Source: Coriobacteriaceae bacterium (GTDB taxonomy: Bacteria > Actinomycetota > Coriobacteriia > Coriobacteriales > Coriobacteriaceae). From it: a stretch of 64,000 bases of DNA. A program made the position numbers and the translations under genes. Shown here one piece after another: positions 25,563 to 33,587 of the stretch. The notes under the pieces were generated by a model. It was not told the DNA's origin. It did no database searches and was given only the letters and a program-made list of their open reading frames with translations. The stretch is from NCBI GenBank assembly GCA_025992855.1, contig DAJPGB010000001.1, forward strand, positions 1,178,001 through 1,242,000, in the 5' to 3' direction. Numbering within the stretch: the stretch's first letter is position 1; each line of letters opens with the position of its first letter.

Positions 25563-26357
25563 CTAGTCCAGGCGTTGGCCGTCGGCGCGCACACGCTCGG
25601 TGCCGCGTCCACTGATCTGGCGGATAACCTCGCCGGCAATCATCTGACCCATGATGGGCGGCATAAAACTAGCGGTACCCAACTCGGTACGCTCGTGGAT
25701 GTTGGACGGGTCGCGGGGTTGGGTCTTAACCGATTCCTCGCAGCTAAACAGCACGTGCAGACTCTTGATTCCGCGCTTCTTACATTCTTTGCGCATGATG
25801 CGGCTCATGGGGTCACGTACCGTATCGAAAATGTCGGCAAAGCGGAGGCACTCGGGATGGAGCTTGTTGGCCCCGCCCATGGAGCTAACCAAACGAATGT
25901 CGTGGTCCTGAGCATATTTGGCAATGGTGAGCTTGGCCGAGATGGTGTCGATGGCGTCGACGACGTAGTCGAGCTTGCCGTCCGTCTGCTCCAAAACGCT
26001 CGCGAAGAACTCGTCGATGTTGTCGCTCAGCAGGTATTCGGTGCGTTTGATAACGGTGGCGGTGGGATTGATGTCGTGGATCATGGCTTCCATAACATCG
26101 ACCTTGCGCTTGCCGATGGTGCTGTGAAAGGCGATAGCCTGGCGATTGATATTGCTGGGCGCGACGATGTCCTTGTCCAGAATGACGAAATGACCAATGC
26201 CGCCGCGGGCGAGTGCCTCGCAGCAGTTGGAGCCCACGCCTCCGCAGCCGAGCACCAACACCGTAGCATCGGCGAGCTTATCGAGTGCCTCGCGGCCCAT
26301 GATGATCTCGAGCTTGGTGTCGCGTGTCTCGACGAGAGCGGCAGCGGTTTCGGTCAT
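25563..26357 (-). CDS. tcdA: tRNA threonylcarbamoyladenosine dehydratase (TcdA/CsdL)
   Basis: A 264-residue ThiF/E1-like ATP-dependent enzyme that cyclises t6A37 in ANN-decoding tRNAs. N-terminal TKLEIIMGREALDKLADATVLVLGCGGVGSNCCEALARGG includes the GxGGVGS nucleotide loop, followed by DKDIVAPSNINRQ and DYVVDAIDTISAK. The start at 26357 is chosen over ATG 26363 because GGAGG abuts 26363 but sits 6 nt before 26357. First gene of an operon with tatD. Confidence 0.88.
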   Translation of the reverse strand: MTETAAALVETRDTKLEIIMGREALDKLADATVLVLGCGGVGSNCCEALARGGIGHFVILDKDIVAPSNINRQAIAFHSTIGKRKVDVMEAMIHDINPTATVIKRTEYLLSDNIDEFFASVLEQTDGKLDYVVDAIDTISAKLTIAKYAQDHDIRLVSSMGGANKLHPECLRFADIFDTVRDPMSRIMRKECKKRGIKSLHVLFSCEESVKTQPRDPSNIHERTELGTASFMPPIMGQMIAGEVIRQISGRGTERVRADGQRLD

Positions 26358-26443
26358 AGACATCCTCCGATGGGGAAGCGAATCGTGTTTTAGCTATCGC
26401 CATTATAGGTGTTATCGCGATTCCATTTGAGCCCTTGGGCTTG

Positions 26444-26472
26444 TTGAAATGGGATCGGGGTTCGCATAAGAT
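26444..26472 (+). promoter_or_regulatory. Promoter for a putative small RNA
   Basis: TTGAAA (26444-26449), a 17-nt spacer and TAAGAT (26467-26472); no open frame follows before the terminator at 26539. Confidence 0.45.
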
Positions 26473-26478
26473 TGAAGC

Positions 26479-26577
26479 AGATGGCACCCGTTGCAGCGGG
26501 TTGGCCAACTCCAAAACACGTTTGTAGCGTGAGAAGTGGCCGTCTTCGCATTACGCGGAGGCGGCTATTTTTTTTGA
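26479..26577 (+). ncRNA. Candidate ~100-nt small RNA or 5' leader
   Basis: Between a good promoter match and a hairpin terminator (26539-26575) lies about 100 nt with no start codon plus ribosome site. It could form two small stems (ACCCG...CGGGT near 26486-26501 and CACG...CGTG near 26517-26531) before the terminator. It is either an independent RNA or an attenuated leader of the sdpR-like operon downstream. Confidence 0.35.
26539..26575 (+). terminator. Terminator in the tcdA / sdpR intergenic region
   Basis: GCCGTCTTCGC and GCGGAGGCGGC pair (two G-T), followed by TATTTTTTTT. No annotated + strand gene ends here, which is why a small RNA is proposed. Confidence 0.75.
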
Positions 26578-26593
26578 GTACAAGATTAGATAG

Positions 26594-26623
26594 TTAGACA
26601 AACATCTAAATATCGAGTATAGT
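26594..26623 (+). promoter_or_regulatory. Promoter with overlapping repressor palindrome
   Basis: TTAGAC (26594-26599), an 18-nt spacer and TATAGT (26618-26623). The inverted repeat TTAGA-CAAACA-TCTAA (26594-26609) overlaps the -35, consistent with autoregulation by the ArsR-family product just downstream. Confidence 0.6.
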
Positions 26624-26657
26624 GTGCGCGTTATGAGAGATGATGAGAGGAGGTCTT

Positions 26658-26936
26658 ATGCCGGGAGAGGGTTTTAAGGCGCTTGCCGATCCAACGCGAC
26701 GGCGCATTTTGGAGTTGCTGCGCGAGGGCAATTGCACGGCGGGGGAGCTTGCCGAGCATTTCGATATCAGTAAGCCGTCGCTGAGCCATCACTTGGCGAC
26801 GCTCAAAAACGCCGGGTTGGTGACCGACGAGCGCCATGGCCAAAACATCGTATACAGCTTAAACACCACCGTCATGCAGGATTTGATTGGCTGGTTTATG
26901 GGCTTTACAAACACGGAAGGTGATAAGGATGAATAA
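26658..26936 (+). CDS. ArsR/SdpR-family transcriptional regulator
   Basis: A 92-residue winged-helix repressor: FKALADPTRRRILELLREGNCTAGELAEHFDISKPSLSHHLATLKNAGLVTDERHGQNIVYSLN, the full ArsR fold. It has no metal-binding cysteine pair in helix 3, so it is closer to SdpR than to ArsR/SmtB sensors. GAGGAGG precedes the ATG. It overlaps the next gene (SdpI-like) by 8 nt, as in sdpRI operons, and the promoter palindrome at 26594 suggests it represses its own operon. Confidence 0.88.
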   Translation: MPGEGFKALADPTRRRILELLREGNCTAGELAEHFDISKPSLSHHLATLKNAGLVTDERHGQNIVYSLNTTVMQDLIGWFMGFTNTEGDKDE

Positions 26937-27633
26937 CGAAAACAAGGGCATTCACCCCACGGGGGTATCGTCGCGCGTGTGGATTGCGCTGGTCGCTCTG
27001 TGCGTCGCCAATGTCGTAGCGCATCTCATGGTGATGCCGAGCTTGCCTGCGCAGATTCCCACGCACTGGGGCGCGAACGGCGCCGTTGACGGTTGGGGTC
27101 CTAGCTGGATGGCCTCCGCGCTCGGCGTGCTGCCTCTGGCGCTTCTCGCAATGTTCTGCGTGGTGCCGCGCATCGACCCCAAAGGTGAGGCATATCGAAC
27201 CTCGGGCAAGTTCTACCAGGGCTTCGTAATCGCCTTCACCTTGTTCATGTGCGCCATAAGCTGGCTGGGAGAGCTTACGGTCTGGGGCGTGGTGCCGGCG
27301 GTCGGTTCGGTCAACGTGCTTATTTCCGGTGTTGTCGGTTTGCTGTTCATCGGCGTAGGCAACTACTTGCCGCGTGTGAAGCAGAACTATACGCTCGGTA
27401 TCAAGACACCTTGGGCGCTTGCCGATCCCGAGAACTGGCGCCGTACGCAGCGCTTTGGCGGTGCCTGCTTTATGGTGCTGGGTGTCGGCTTGATAGTGAT
27501 GGGCGTGGCAGGCAGCGTGCTTTCGAGTGAAGTCGTCGCCGCGGTGATTGCGGTCCTGGCGTTTGGTTCGGTCGGAGCCGTCTACGTCTACTCGTATCTG
27601 CTGTGGCGCAAATCTCAGCGGGCTGTTCGTTAA
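26929..27633 (+). CDS. SdpI/DUF1648 family membrane protein
   Basis: A 234-residue integral membrane protein with about six spans. DUF1648 part: LPAQIPTHWGANGAVDGWGPSW near 35-55; SdpI part: GNYLPRVKQNYTLGIKTPWALADPENWRRTQRFGG near 155-190. In Bacillus, SdpI is the immunity protein for the SDP toxin and signals to SdpR; here no toxin gene is seen, so it may protect against exogenous peptides or have another envelope role. Translation overlaps the sdpR-like stop. A terminator follows at 27700. Confidence 0.85.
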   Translation: MNNENKGIHPTGVSSRVWIALVALCVANVVAHLMVMPSLPAQIPTHWGANGAVDGWGPSWMASALGVLPLALLAMFCVVPRIDPKGEAYRTSGKFYQGFVIAFTLFMCAISWLGELTVWGVVPAVGSVNVLISGVVGLLFIGVGNYLPRVKQNYTLGIKTPWALADPENWRRTQRFGGACFMVLGVGLIVMGVAGSVLSSEVVAAVIAVLAFGSVGAVYVYSYLLWRKSQRAVR

Positions 27634-27699
27634 GGTTGCGGAAAACTAGCGTACGCAGTTCATAGTGTGTCCCGGGGGACTTTTCCCAGGTAGTATTAG

Positions 27700-27726
27700 G
27701 GGGTGTGGGCAACCATGCCCCTTTTT
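27700..27726 (+). terminator. Terminator of the sdpR/sdpI-like operon
   Basis: GGGGTGTGG and CCATGCCCC pair (wobbles), followed by TTTTT. Confidence 0.75.
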
Positions 27727-27817
27727 CGCTAAGTTTCAGAGCCGGTTTCCTCATTTCGTTTCCACTAAAGCGAATCAAGAATAGGGAAACAGCAGGTAGA
27801 AAGGATAAAACAGACAA

Positions 27818-29497
27818 ATGGCGGAGTTTATCTACCAGATGTATCAGGCTCGCAAGGCTCATGGCGATAAGGTAATCCTTGACGATGTGACCTTGAGCTT
27901 CTACCCCGGTGCCAAGATCGGCGTCGTGGGCCCCAACGGCATGGGTAAGTCGACCCTGCTCAAGATCATGGCCGGCATCGAGGAAGTCTCCAACGGCGAT
28001 GCCAGGCTCACTCCCGGCTACACCGTGGGCATCCTGCAGCAGGAGCCGCCGCTCGACGACGACAAGACCGTCATCGAGAACGTGCGCATGGCGTTTGGCG
28101 ATATGATCGCCAAGGTCGATCGCTTCAATAAGATCGGCGAGGAGATGTGCGACCCGGATTGCGACATGGACGCCCTCATGGCCGAGATGGGCAAGCTCCA
28201 GGACGAGATTGACGCCGCCGACGGTTGGGATATCGATTCCAAGCTCGGCCAGGCCATGGACGCCCTGCAGCTGCCCGATTCCGACATGCCGGTCAACGTG
28301 CTTTCCGGCGGCGAGCGCCGCCGCGTGGCCCTGTGCAAGCTGCTGCTCGAGGCTCCCGACCTGCTGCTGCTCGACGAGCCCACGAACCACCTGGATGCCG
28401 AGTCGATCCTGTGGCTCGAGCATTTCCTGCACAACTACCAGGGCGCGGTGCTTGCCGTCACGCACGATCGCTACTTCCTGGATAACGTTGCCGAGTGGAT
28501 CTGCGAGGTCGACCGCGGTCACCTTTATCCCTACAAGGGCAACTACTCCACGTATCTGGAGACCAAGGCCGCCCGTATCGAGGCTCAGGGTAACCGCGAT
28601 GCCAAGCTCGCCAAGCGCATGGAGGCCGAGCTCGAGTGGGTGCGCAGCTCGCCCAAGGCTCGCCAAGCCAAGAACAAGGCCCGCCTGGCTCGCTACGAGG
28701 AGATGGAGGCCGAGGCCCGCGCAAGCCAGAAGCTCGACTGGACCGACATCCGCATCCCTGTGGGCCCGCGTCTGGGCAACAAGGTGCTCGAGGCCCATCA
28801 TCTGCACAAGGAGTTCGATGGCCGTGTGCTCATCGACGACCTTTCGTTTACCCTGCCGCGCAACGGCATCGTGGGCGTCATCGGCCCCAACGGTGTCGGT
28901 AAGACCACGCTGTTCAAGACGATTGTGGGTCTGGAGCCGCTGACTTCGGGCGAGCTTGAGGTGGGTGAGACCGTCAAGATCTCCTATGTCGACCAGAACC
29001 GTTCCGGCATCGACCCCGATAAGAACTTGTGGGAGGTCGTCTCGGACGGCCTGGACCACATGATGGTCGGCGAGACCGAGGTTCCGAGCCGTGCTTATGT
29101 GGCGAGCTTTGGCTTTAAGGGCCAGGACCAGCAGAAGCGCGCTGGCGTACTCTCCGGTGGCGAGCGCAACCGTCTGAACTTGGCGCTTACGCTCAAGCAG
29201 GGCGGCAACCTGCTGCTCCTCGACGAGCCCACGAACGACCTCGACGTCGAGACGCTGTCCTCGCTCGAGGCGGCGCTGCTCGAGTTCCCGGGCTGCTCGG
29301 TGGTCATTAGCCACGATCGTATGTTCCTGGACCGCGTTGCCACGCACATCCTGGCGTGGGAGGGCACCGATGAGAACCCGGGCAACTGGTATTGGTTTGA
29401 GGGTAACTTCGAGGCCTATCAGGCCAACCGCATCGAGCGCCTGGGCGAGGACGCAGCCCAGCCGCATCGTATCCACAGGAAACTTACCAGGGACTAG
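27818..29497 (+). CDS. ettA: Energy-dependent translational throttle protein EttA (ABC-F)
   Basis: A 559-residue ABC-F ATPase with two nucleotide-binding domains and no membrane spans. First Walker A GPNGMGKSTLLKIM, signature LSGGERRRVALCKLL; second Walker A GPNGVGKTTLFK, signature LSGGERNRLNLALTL; Walker B LLLLDEPTNHLD and LLLLDEPTNDLD. The start MAEFIYQMYQARKAHGDKVILDD and overall length match EttA, which binds the ribosomal E site and gates the first peptide bond according to ATP/ADP. AAAGGAT lies upstream of the ATG. Confidence 0.92.
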   Translation: MAEFIYQMYQARKAHGDKVILDDVTLSFYPGAKIGVVGPNGMGKSTLLKIMAGIEEVSNGDARLTPGYTVGILQQEPPLDDDKTVIENVRMAFGDMIAKVDRFNKIGEEMCDPDCDMDALMAEMGKLQDEIDAADGWDIDSKLGQAMDALQLPDSDMPVNVLSGGERRRVALCKLLLEAPDLLLLDEPTNHLDAESILWLEHFLHNYQGAVLAVTHDRYFLDNVAEWICEVDRGHLYPYKGNYSTYLETKAARIEAQGNRDAKLAKRMEAELEWVRSSPKARQAKNKARLARYEEMEAEARASQKLDWTDIRIPVGPRLGNKVLEAHHLHKEFDGRVLIDDLSFTLPRNGIVGVIGPNGVGKTTLFKTIVGLEPLTSGELEVGETVKISYVDQNRSGIDPDKNLWEVVSDGLDHMMVGETEVPSRAYVASFGFKGQDQQKRAGVLSGGERNRLNLALTLKQGGNLLLLDEPTNDLDVETLSSLEAALLEFPGCSVVISHDRMFLDRVATHILAWEGTDENPGNWYWFEGNFEAYQANRIERLGEDAAQPHRIHRKLTRD

Positions 29498-29502
29498 TTT
29501 GA

Positions 29503-29531
29503 TGTGGCAAAGGGACAGCCCCTTTGTCACA
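29503..29531. repeat. REP-like palindrome after ettA
   Basis: TGTGGCAAAGGG and CCCTTTGTCACA pair (one G-T) around ACAGC. The GGGACAG core recurs in other intergenic palindromes of the window. Confidence 0.6.
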
Positions 29532-29560
29532 CGAACTTATGCTCAACCTGGGAAAATAAA

Positions 29561-29599
29561 AAAACGCGGCGAACGTTTTTGTGACGTTCGCCGCGTTTT
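29561..29599. terminator. Bidirectional terminator
   Basis: A perfect 16-bp stem (29561-29576 with 29584-29599) with A-run and T-run flanks, between the converging ettA and the low-complexity gene. Confidence 0.92.
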
Positions 29600-29600
29600 G

Positions 29601-30902
29601 CTATTCGTTGGATTCTTCAACCTTGTCGACGGTCCAGGTGGCTCCGAGGCCTCCGGTGGTGTTGCGGCGGATGCGCACGGTGACTTCGTGGCGCTCGCCG
29701 GCCTGCGTGTAGCGCAGGGGGAAGATTGCGCGGTTTCGCGCGGCCTCGATGGTGCCGCGTTCGCGGGCGATCCAGTAGTACTCGCCGACGATGCCGAGCG
29801 TGTCGGCGCCGTAGGGGAGATAGGTCGACAGCTGGTGTAGCAACGGGCCGGGGCAGAAGACCTCGGTTGCGAAATCGACGGGGAAGTCCTCGGGGATGGC
29901 GGGCGTTGCGGGTGCGGGGGCCGGTGCTGCTGCGGGTACCGAAGCCGGTACCGGTGCGGGAATTTGGTCATAGACAGGTGCGGATGCGGACTCGATGACG
30001 GGTGCAGACTCGGGCGCCGGTTCTGGCTTAACTGCGAAATCTGTCGGTTCCACGGAGACGGATGTGTCTTCAGTCTCGGTTTTGGCGTCGGCTTGCGGGG
30101 CGTCCTCTGCCTCGACAGACGGCTTTGCCTCGATTGGTGTGGAGGCCATGGTGGTGATGCCGGCGTTTGCGTTCTCGGGGTCATAGACGACCGTAAGCGA
30201 GATGGCAGGCTGCGGCGTCTCGGGCTCCGGCGCCGACTCGGTAGCGTCTTGATCGTCGGGCTCGTCGGGCTGATTGTCCTCGGCCTCGTCGCCAAAGACA
30301 TCGCTGTTTTGGAACGCAGACGTCTCGGGTTGGTTAGCGGCTTCTTCGGTTGCCGACTTGGGAGCCTCGTTGAGCTCCGCAGCGGCCTCCTGCTCTGATA
30401 TGACTTCGGGATCGGACGTGGCGGCGATTTCGGTTTCGGCTTCTGCTGTTACCTCAATAGTGACTTCGATCTCTGTCTCGGGGTCGGGCTCCGGAGCGAC
30501 TTCGGGCTCGGGCTCGGGACGCTTGACGTGCTTGGGGCGCACGGCCTTGAGGTCCTTCTCGCCGCGCTTTTTCTTTTTGTAGGACTGCTTGGCACCCTTG
30601 GTGGCCTTGGGCTTGTCCTCGCCCTTGGCAAGGGCGGCATCCCAGGCATCGTTGGCGATGACAGTGGCATACAGGCGACCGCCCTTAAAGACGGTCAGCT
30701 TAATACAGTCGTCGAGTTCCTCGAGCAGCTCGCGCGTGGACTCGAAGCCCAGGTCATAAGCAGTCATATCGCCAGCGGCGAGCGCCTCCTCGACCTGCGT
30801 CATAAACGTTTGCTTGCCGCATCCAATCGCATCGCGCAGCAGGCGATACAGATAGATGTGGTTGCCCAGCGAAAGCGTGGGCTTAACTATTGTCTTGCTC
30901 AT
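29601..30902 (-). CDS. Protein with long acidic low-complexity linker, unknown
   Basis: A 433-residue cytosolic protein. An N-terminal globular part of about 90 residues (LSLGNHIYLYRLLRDAIGCG...) is followed by a lysine-rich patch (KQSYKKKKRGEKDLK) and some 250 residues of Glu/Pro/Ala/Thr-rich disordered linker, then a folded C-terminal domain of about 85 residues (LLHQLSTYLPYGADTLGIVGEYYWIARERGTIEAARNRAIFPLRY). The N-terminal part vaguely recalls small nucleic-acid-binding winged helices; this is only an impression. GAGGAG precedes the ATG. No membrane span. Confidence 0.7.
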   Translation of the reverse strand: MSKTIVKPTLSLGNHIYLYRLLRDAIGCGKQTFMTQVEEALAAGDMTAYDLGFESTRELLEELDDCIKLTVFKGGRLYATVIANDAWDAALAKGEDKPKATKGAKQSYKKKKRGEKDLKAVRPKHVKRPEPEPEVAPEPDPETEIEVTIEVTAEAETEIAATSDPEVISEQEAAAELNEAPKSATEEAANQPETSAFQNSDVFGDEAEDNQPDEPDDQDATESAPEPETPQPAISLTVVYDPENANAGITTMASTPIEAKPSVEAEDAPQADAKTETEDTSVSVEPTDFAVKPEPAPESAPVIESASAPVYDQIPAPVPASVPAAAPAPAPATPAIPEDFPVDFATEVFCPGPLLHQLSTYLPYGADTLGIVGEYYWIARERGTIEAARNRAIFPLRYTQAGERHEVTVRIRRNTTGGLGATWTVDKVEESNE

Positions 30903-30973
30903 GGCAAATCTCCTCTTTACACACCAAAGCATCTTACCATCGCACAGGCCTTGCCATCTCGTCGCCCAAGGCA

Positions 30974-31007
30974 AACGGGCGCGAACCGCTGTCGATTCGC
31001 GCCCGTT
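30974..31007 (-). terminator. Terminator of the Ser-rich membrane protein gene
   Basis: A perfect 12-bp stem (30974-30985 with 30996-31007); on the minus strand it is followed by a short T-rich stretch. Confidence 0.7.
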
Positions 31008-31037
31008 GTACAGGTTGCCTATCTGAGGATGCAGTGC

Positions 31038-31991
31038 CTAGTTGCCCGATGTCGTGCCTTGGCTTGAACTGTCAGATGTTGTGCCCGATGTGGTGCCGCC
31101 CGAGCTGTTAGTGCTGCTGTTGTCGGTAGATCCTGTGCCCGATGTATTGCCGCTCGTCTGGTCGCCCGTGCTCGGCTGCGAGCTGTCAGTCGTTTGGCTT
31201 GAGTCGGTCGTGCCGGATTGCGTACCGCTGTTGGCCGTAGAGGAATCGGTGCCCTGCGATTGGTTTTGGGTGTTCGAGGACGAATTGGCAGAGGCAGAAC
31301 TGTCTTGCGTGTCGTCCGTCTGTGCCTGCTGATCCTGCGACTGGGTGTTGCCATTTGCATCGCTCTCGGTCGTGCGCGACGACAGGATTGGCTCGGGACG
31401 CTCGCCCAGACCCTCACCGGCAGTGGTGATAAGGATGGCGCCGGCGCAGGCGATGACCGCGACGATGGCGATGGCGATCGAGAAGACGATGACCTTCTTT
31501 TGCGTCTGGCTGCGCTCTGCTGCCGCCTTGGCGCGCAGGCTGTTGGGGGCGACGCGCGCCGTGGTCGCGCGCCCCGCAACCTGGCGCATCTCCTGCGTAG
31601 TCGCGGCGCCGCCCAGGTGCTCCTCGGCATTAAGCTCAACGGGCTCATAGGCGCCGGCGGGGTAGTCGACGTCGGCGTGCGTACCTTTGAGGGCTTTGGC
31701 GCTGGCAGAGATAAAGTGGCGGTAGACCTGCGAGGACACAACGGTGATGACCGAGCTCACGGCGGCGCCAATTACTGAACCAGCGATGCCAATCTTGGAG
31801 GCAAGCGCGACGCTCGTGGCAGCAGCTGCGGCGCCGGCGATGATCTGGGGAATGGAAATGTCATCGAACAGGCCCTTTTTGGGCGCGATGGCCATGGTCT
31901 GTCCGATGGAATGGTTCTCGTGCACGCCGTTGTTGAGCGATGCCGGCGTCATGACGCGTGTACGTGGCGCGTCGGTGTACTTGGATGTCAT
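31038..31991 (-). CDS. Membrane protein with Ser/Thr/Gly-rich extracellular tail
   Basis: A 317-residue protein. A hydrophobic Ala/Val-rich segment at about 50-90 (IPQIIAGAAAAATSVALASKIGIAGSVIGAAVSSVITVV) and a second span at about 165-190 (KKVIVFSIAIAIVAVIACAGAILITTA) precede a tail of about 120 residues made of Ser, Thr, Gln, Asn and Gly (TDSSQTTDSSQPSTG...), probably extracellular and flexible. GGGAGG precedes the ATG. Function unknown. The last ~50 codons have a diverged duplicate at 35455-35598, on the far side of the RiPP cluster. Confidence 0.75.
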   Translation of the reverse strand: MTSKYTDAPRTRVMTPASLNNGVHENHSIGQTMAIAPKKGLFDDISIPQIIAGAAAAATSVALASKIGIAGSVIGAAVSSVITVVSSQVYRHFISASAKALKGTHADVDYPAGAYEPVELNAEEHLGGAATTQEMRQVAGRATTARVAPNSLRAKAAAERSQTQKKVIVFSIAIAIVAVIACAGAILITTAGEGLGERPEPILSSRTTESDANGNTQSQDQQAQTDDTQDSSASANSSSNTQNQSQGTDSSTANSGTQSGTTDSSQTTDSSQPSTGDQTSGNTSGTGSTDNSSTNSSGGTTSGTTSDSSSQGTTSGN

Positions 31992-32219
31992 ACGGGGTCC
32001 TCCCGGTTCGTTTAGTGCTATGACAGGTTGTCTAGCCCCAAGGGTACCCATCTCGTGTGGACCGAAGATGGACTCGCCCGCAACACCACCAACTCACCAA
32101 AGCCATGGGGCTTCGTTTCGTCTGCCTTTTTAGCGTTGGGCTCGGTGCCCGTTTCGATATGCGGTAATTTCGCACGGAATCTGACCCAGAAACGTACGAA
32201 AAGAGTGTGCAAAGGCGGC

Positions 32220-33587
32220 CTATTTGTTCTTACGAGAGTTGTGGAGCACTTCGATGACGCATTTTGATCGGGCAATATCATCGATTAATATGTCCTGGTC
32301 CGCTCGCGCTATTTCGTCAAGGTTGGCGTCCCACTCATCTAAAAGAACCACGTTGCAGTTCTCTTCTAGATAGCCAGACTCCAAGAGTTTGAGTATTCGA
32401 GTGACCGCTTGTCCGCTTGATGCCTCTTGTGTGTCAAGTTCTGTGAAATAAAGCATTGGGTGGGCGGGAAGAAGAAAAGCCCTATCTCCCAATCTTTCTT
32501 TGAGCAGTGCTAAGAGTGTGCTTTTCCCGCTGCCATTGGCTCCTCGTAGCGTCGTTCTCCCTGGGGAGAAATTTCGAGTGGCGGTTTCAATATCGGACAT
32601 ATTCTTGGGAACAACGCTGCTCTCTACCCCTTCTGCTGGGATAACCCGTAGCTTGTCCCACTTAATGAGTCCATGTTGGCGTTTTTCTTCGTTGGTGAGA
32701 ATCAGGTTGTCTCGAACTAATGCTGTCCTCGTTGTCCTTTCGGAGAGCTGGATTGCATATACAACTATTACGTTGATGTTTTGAAGAATCGATACCTGCC
32801 TTGGAAGAATGGCTATAAGGGTTGTTAGCGGGGCGGGGCTGCCTGCATGGACCAAACAGTAATGGAAAATCGCAACGATAAACGGGATAGTGCTTGCCAC
32901 TGTTGCGAGGGTAGAGAGTCCACCTCGAGCGAGCGTAAGGCTGATCTGTGCCCGCTTCGAGGTGTTTTCTCTTGCGAGATAATACGTGCTCCAATCTCTA
33001 AAGCAACGGGAGTTTCCGATCCACGAATTCGGGATGCACTTTCGTATTGCAGAAAAAAGGCGCGACCGTGCAATTTGCGATTCTGATGCTGGTTTCCTTA
33101 CTAAACGAAACGAAATCAGTGCTGTGGATAGAGATATTCCGCCCGACAAAACGATTGCCACGGCAAAGGAGCTGTCCAATACACTGGCTGTCGCCGCTGT
33201 ATTAAAAATGATATTAATTAAGGTCGTAAATGCATCAGCCGCATAGGCGACGTTATCTGAAATGACGATCCAGAGCTCCGTGTCGATATAGGGCTCCTTT
33301 TCCGTTTTAATGCGCTTGTTAAAGAAGGCGCTAGTTGCGCCATAGTTTGAAGTCGCGGCATGACTTACGGCCTTATTGAGAAACCAGTACTTTGACCGTT
33401 CTTTTTCGAATTCAATGAACATCTCGGGGATGCTGACGGAAGCCAACAGGACGCAGAACACGATAATCGAGCGAGTGGGGTCAATGCCTGAGGATACGTC
33501 GCAGGCAGCACTCGCGATGGCGATGGTGGTAAGAGCGACCATTCCCTGCTGGGCAAGGATACCAATGATACAAAGGACTACCGGCAC
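32220..33587 (-). CDS. ABC transporter (RiPP exporter candidate), fused membrane and ATPase domains
   Basis: A 455-residue half-transporter. Hydrophobic spans occupy about residues 1-285; the ATPase has Walker A GANGSGKST (from residue 349), a degenerate signature ASSGQ in place of LSGGQ (about 389-393), Walker B NVVLLDEWDANLD (about 413-425) and switch His in EVLHN. No C39 protease domain. The GTG at 33587 is chosen because GGAGG lies 9 nt upstream and it overlaps the maturase stop by 10 nt (coupling). It probably exports the modified product of the precursor peptide. Base composition is clearly more AT-rich than its neighbours. Confidence 0.8.
   Translation of the reverse strand: MPVVLCIIGILAQQGMVALTTIAIASAACDVSSGIDPTRSIIVFCVLLASVSIPEMFIEFEKERSKYWFLNKAVSHAATSNYGATSAFFNKRIKTEKEPYIDTELWIVISDNVAYAADAFTTLINIIFNTAATASVLDSSFAVAIVLSGGISLSTALISFRLVRKPASESQIARSRLFSAIRKCIPNSWIGNSRCFRDWSTYYLARENTSKRAQISLTLARGGLSTLATVASTIPFIVAIFHYCLVHAGSPAPLTTLIAILPRQVSILQNINVIVVYAIQLSERTTRTALVRDNLILTNEEKRQHGLIKWDKLRVIPAEGVESSVVPKNMSDIETATRNFSPGRTTLRGANGSGKSTLLALLKERLGDRAFLLPAHPMLYFTELDTQEASSGQAVTRILKLLESGYLEENCNVVLLDEWDANLDEIARADQDILIDDIARSKCVIEVLHNSRKNK

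Noticed and set aside
26944..26972. CsoR-like palindrome CACCCCACGGGGGTA
   Set aside because: It lies inside the coding sequence of the SdpI-like gene and probably reflects codon choice.
27470..29530. 686-codon open frame on the minus strand
   Set aside because: Shadow of ettA, which has complete ABC-F motifs on the plus strand.
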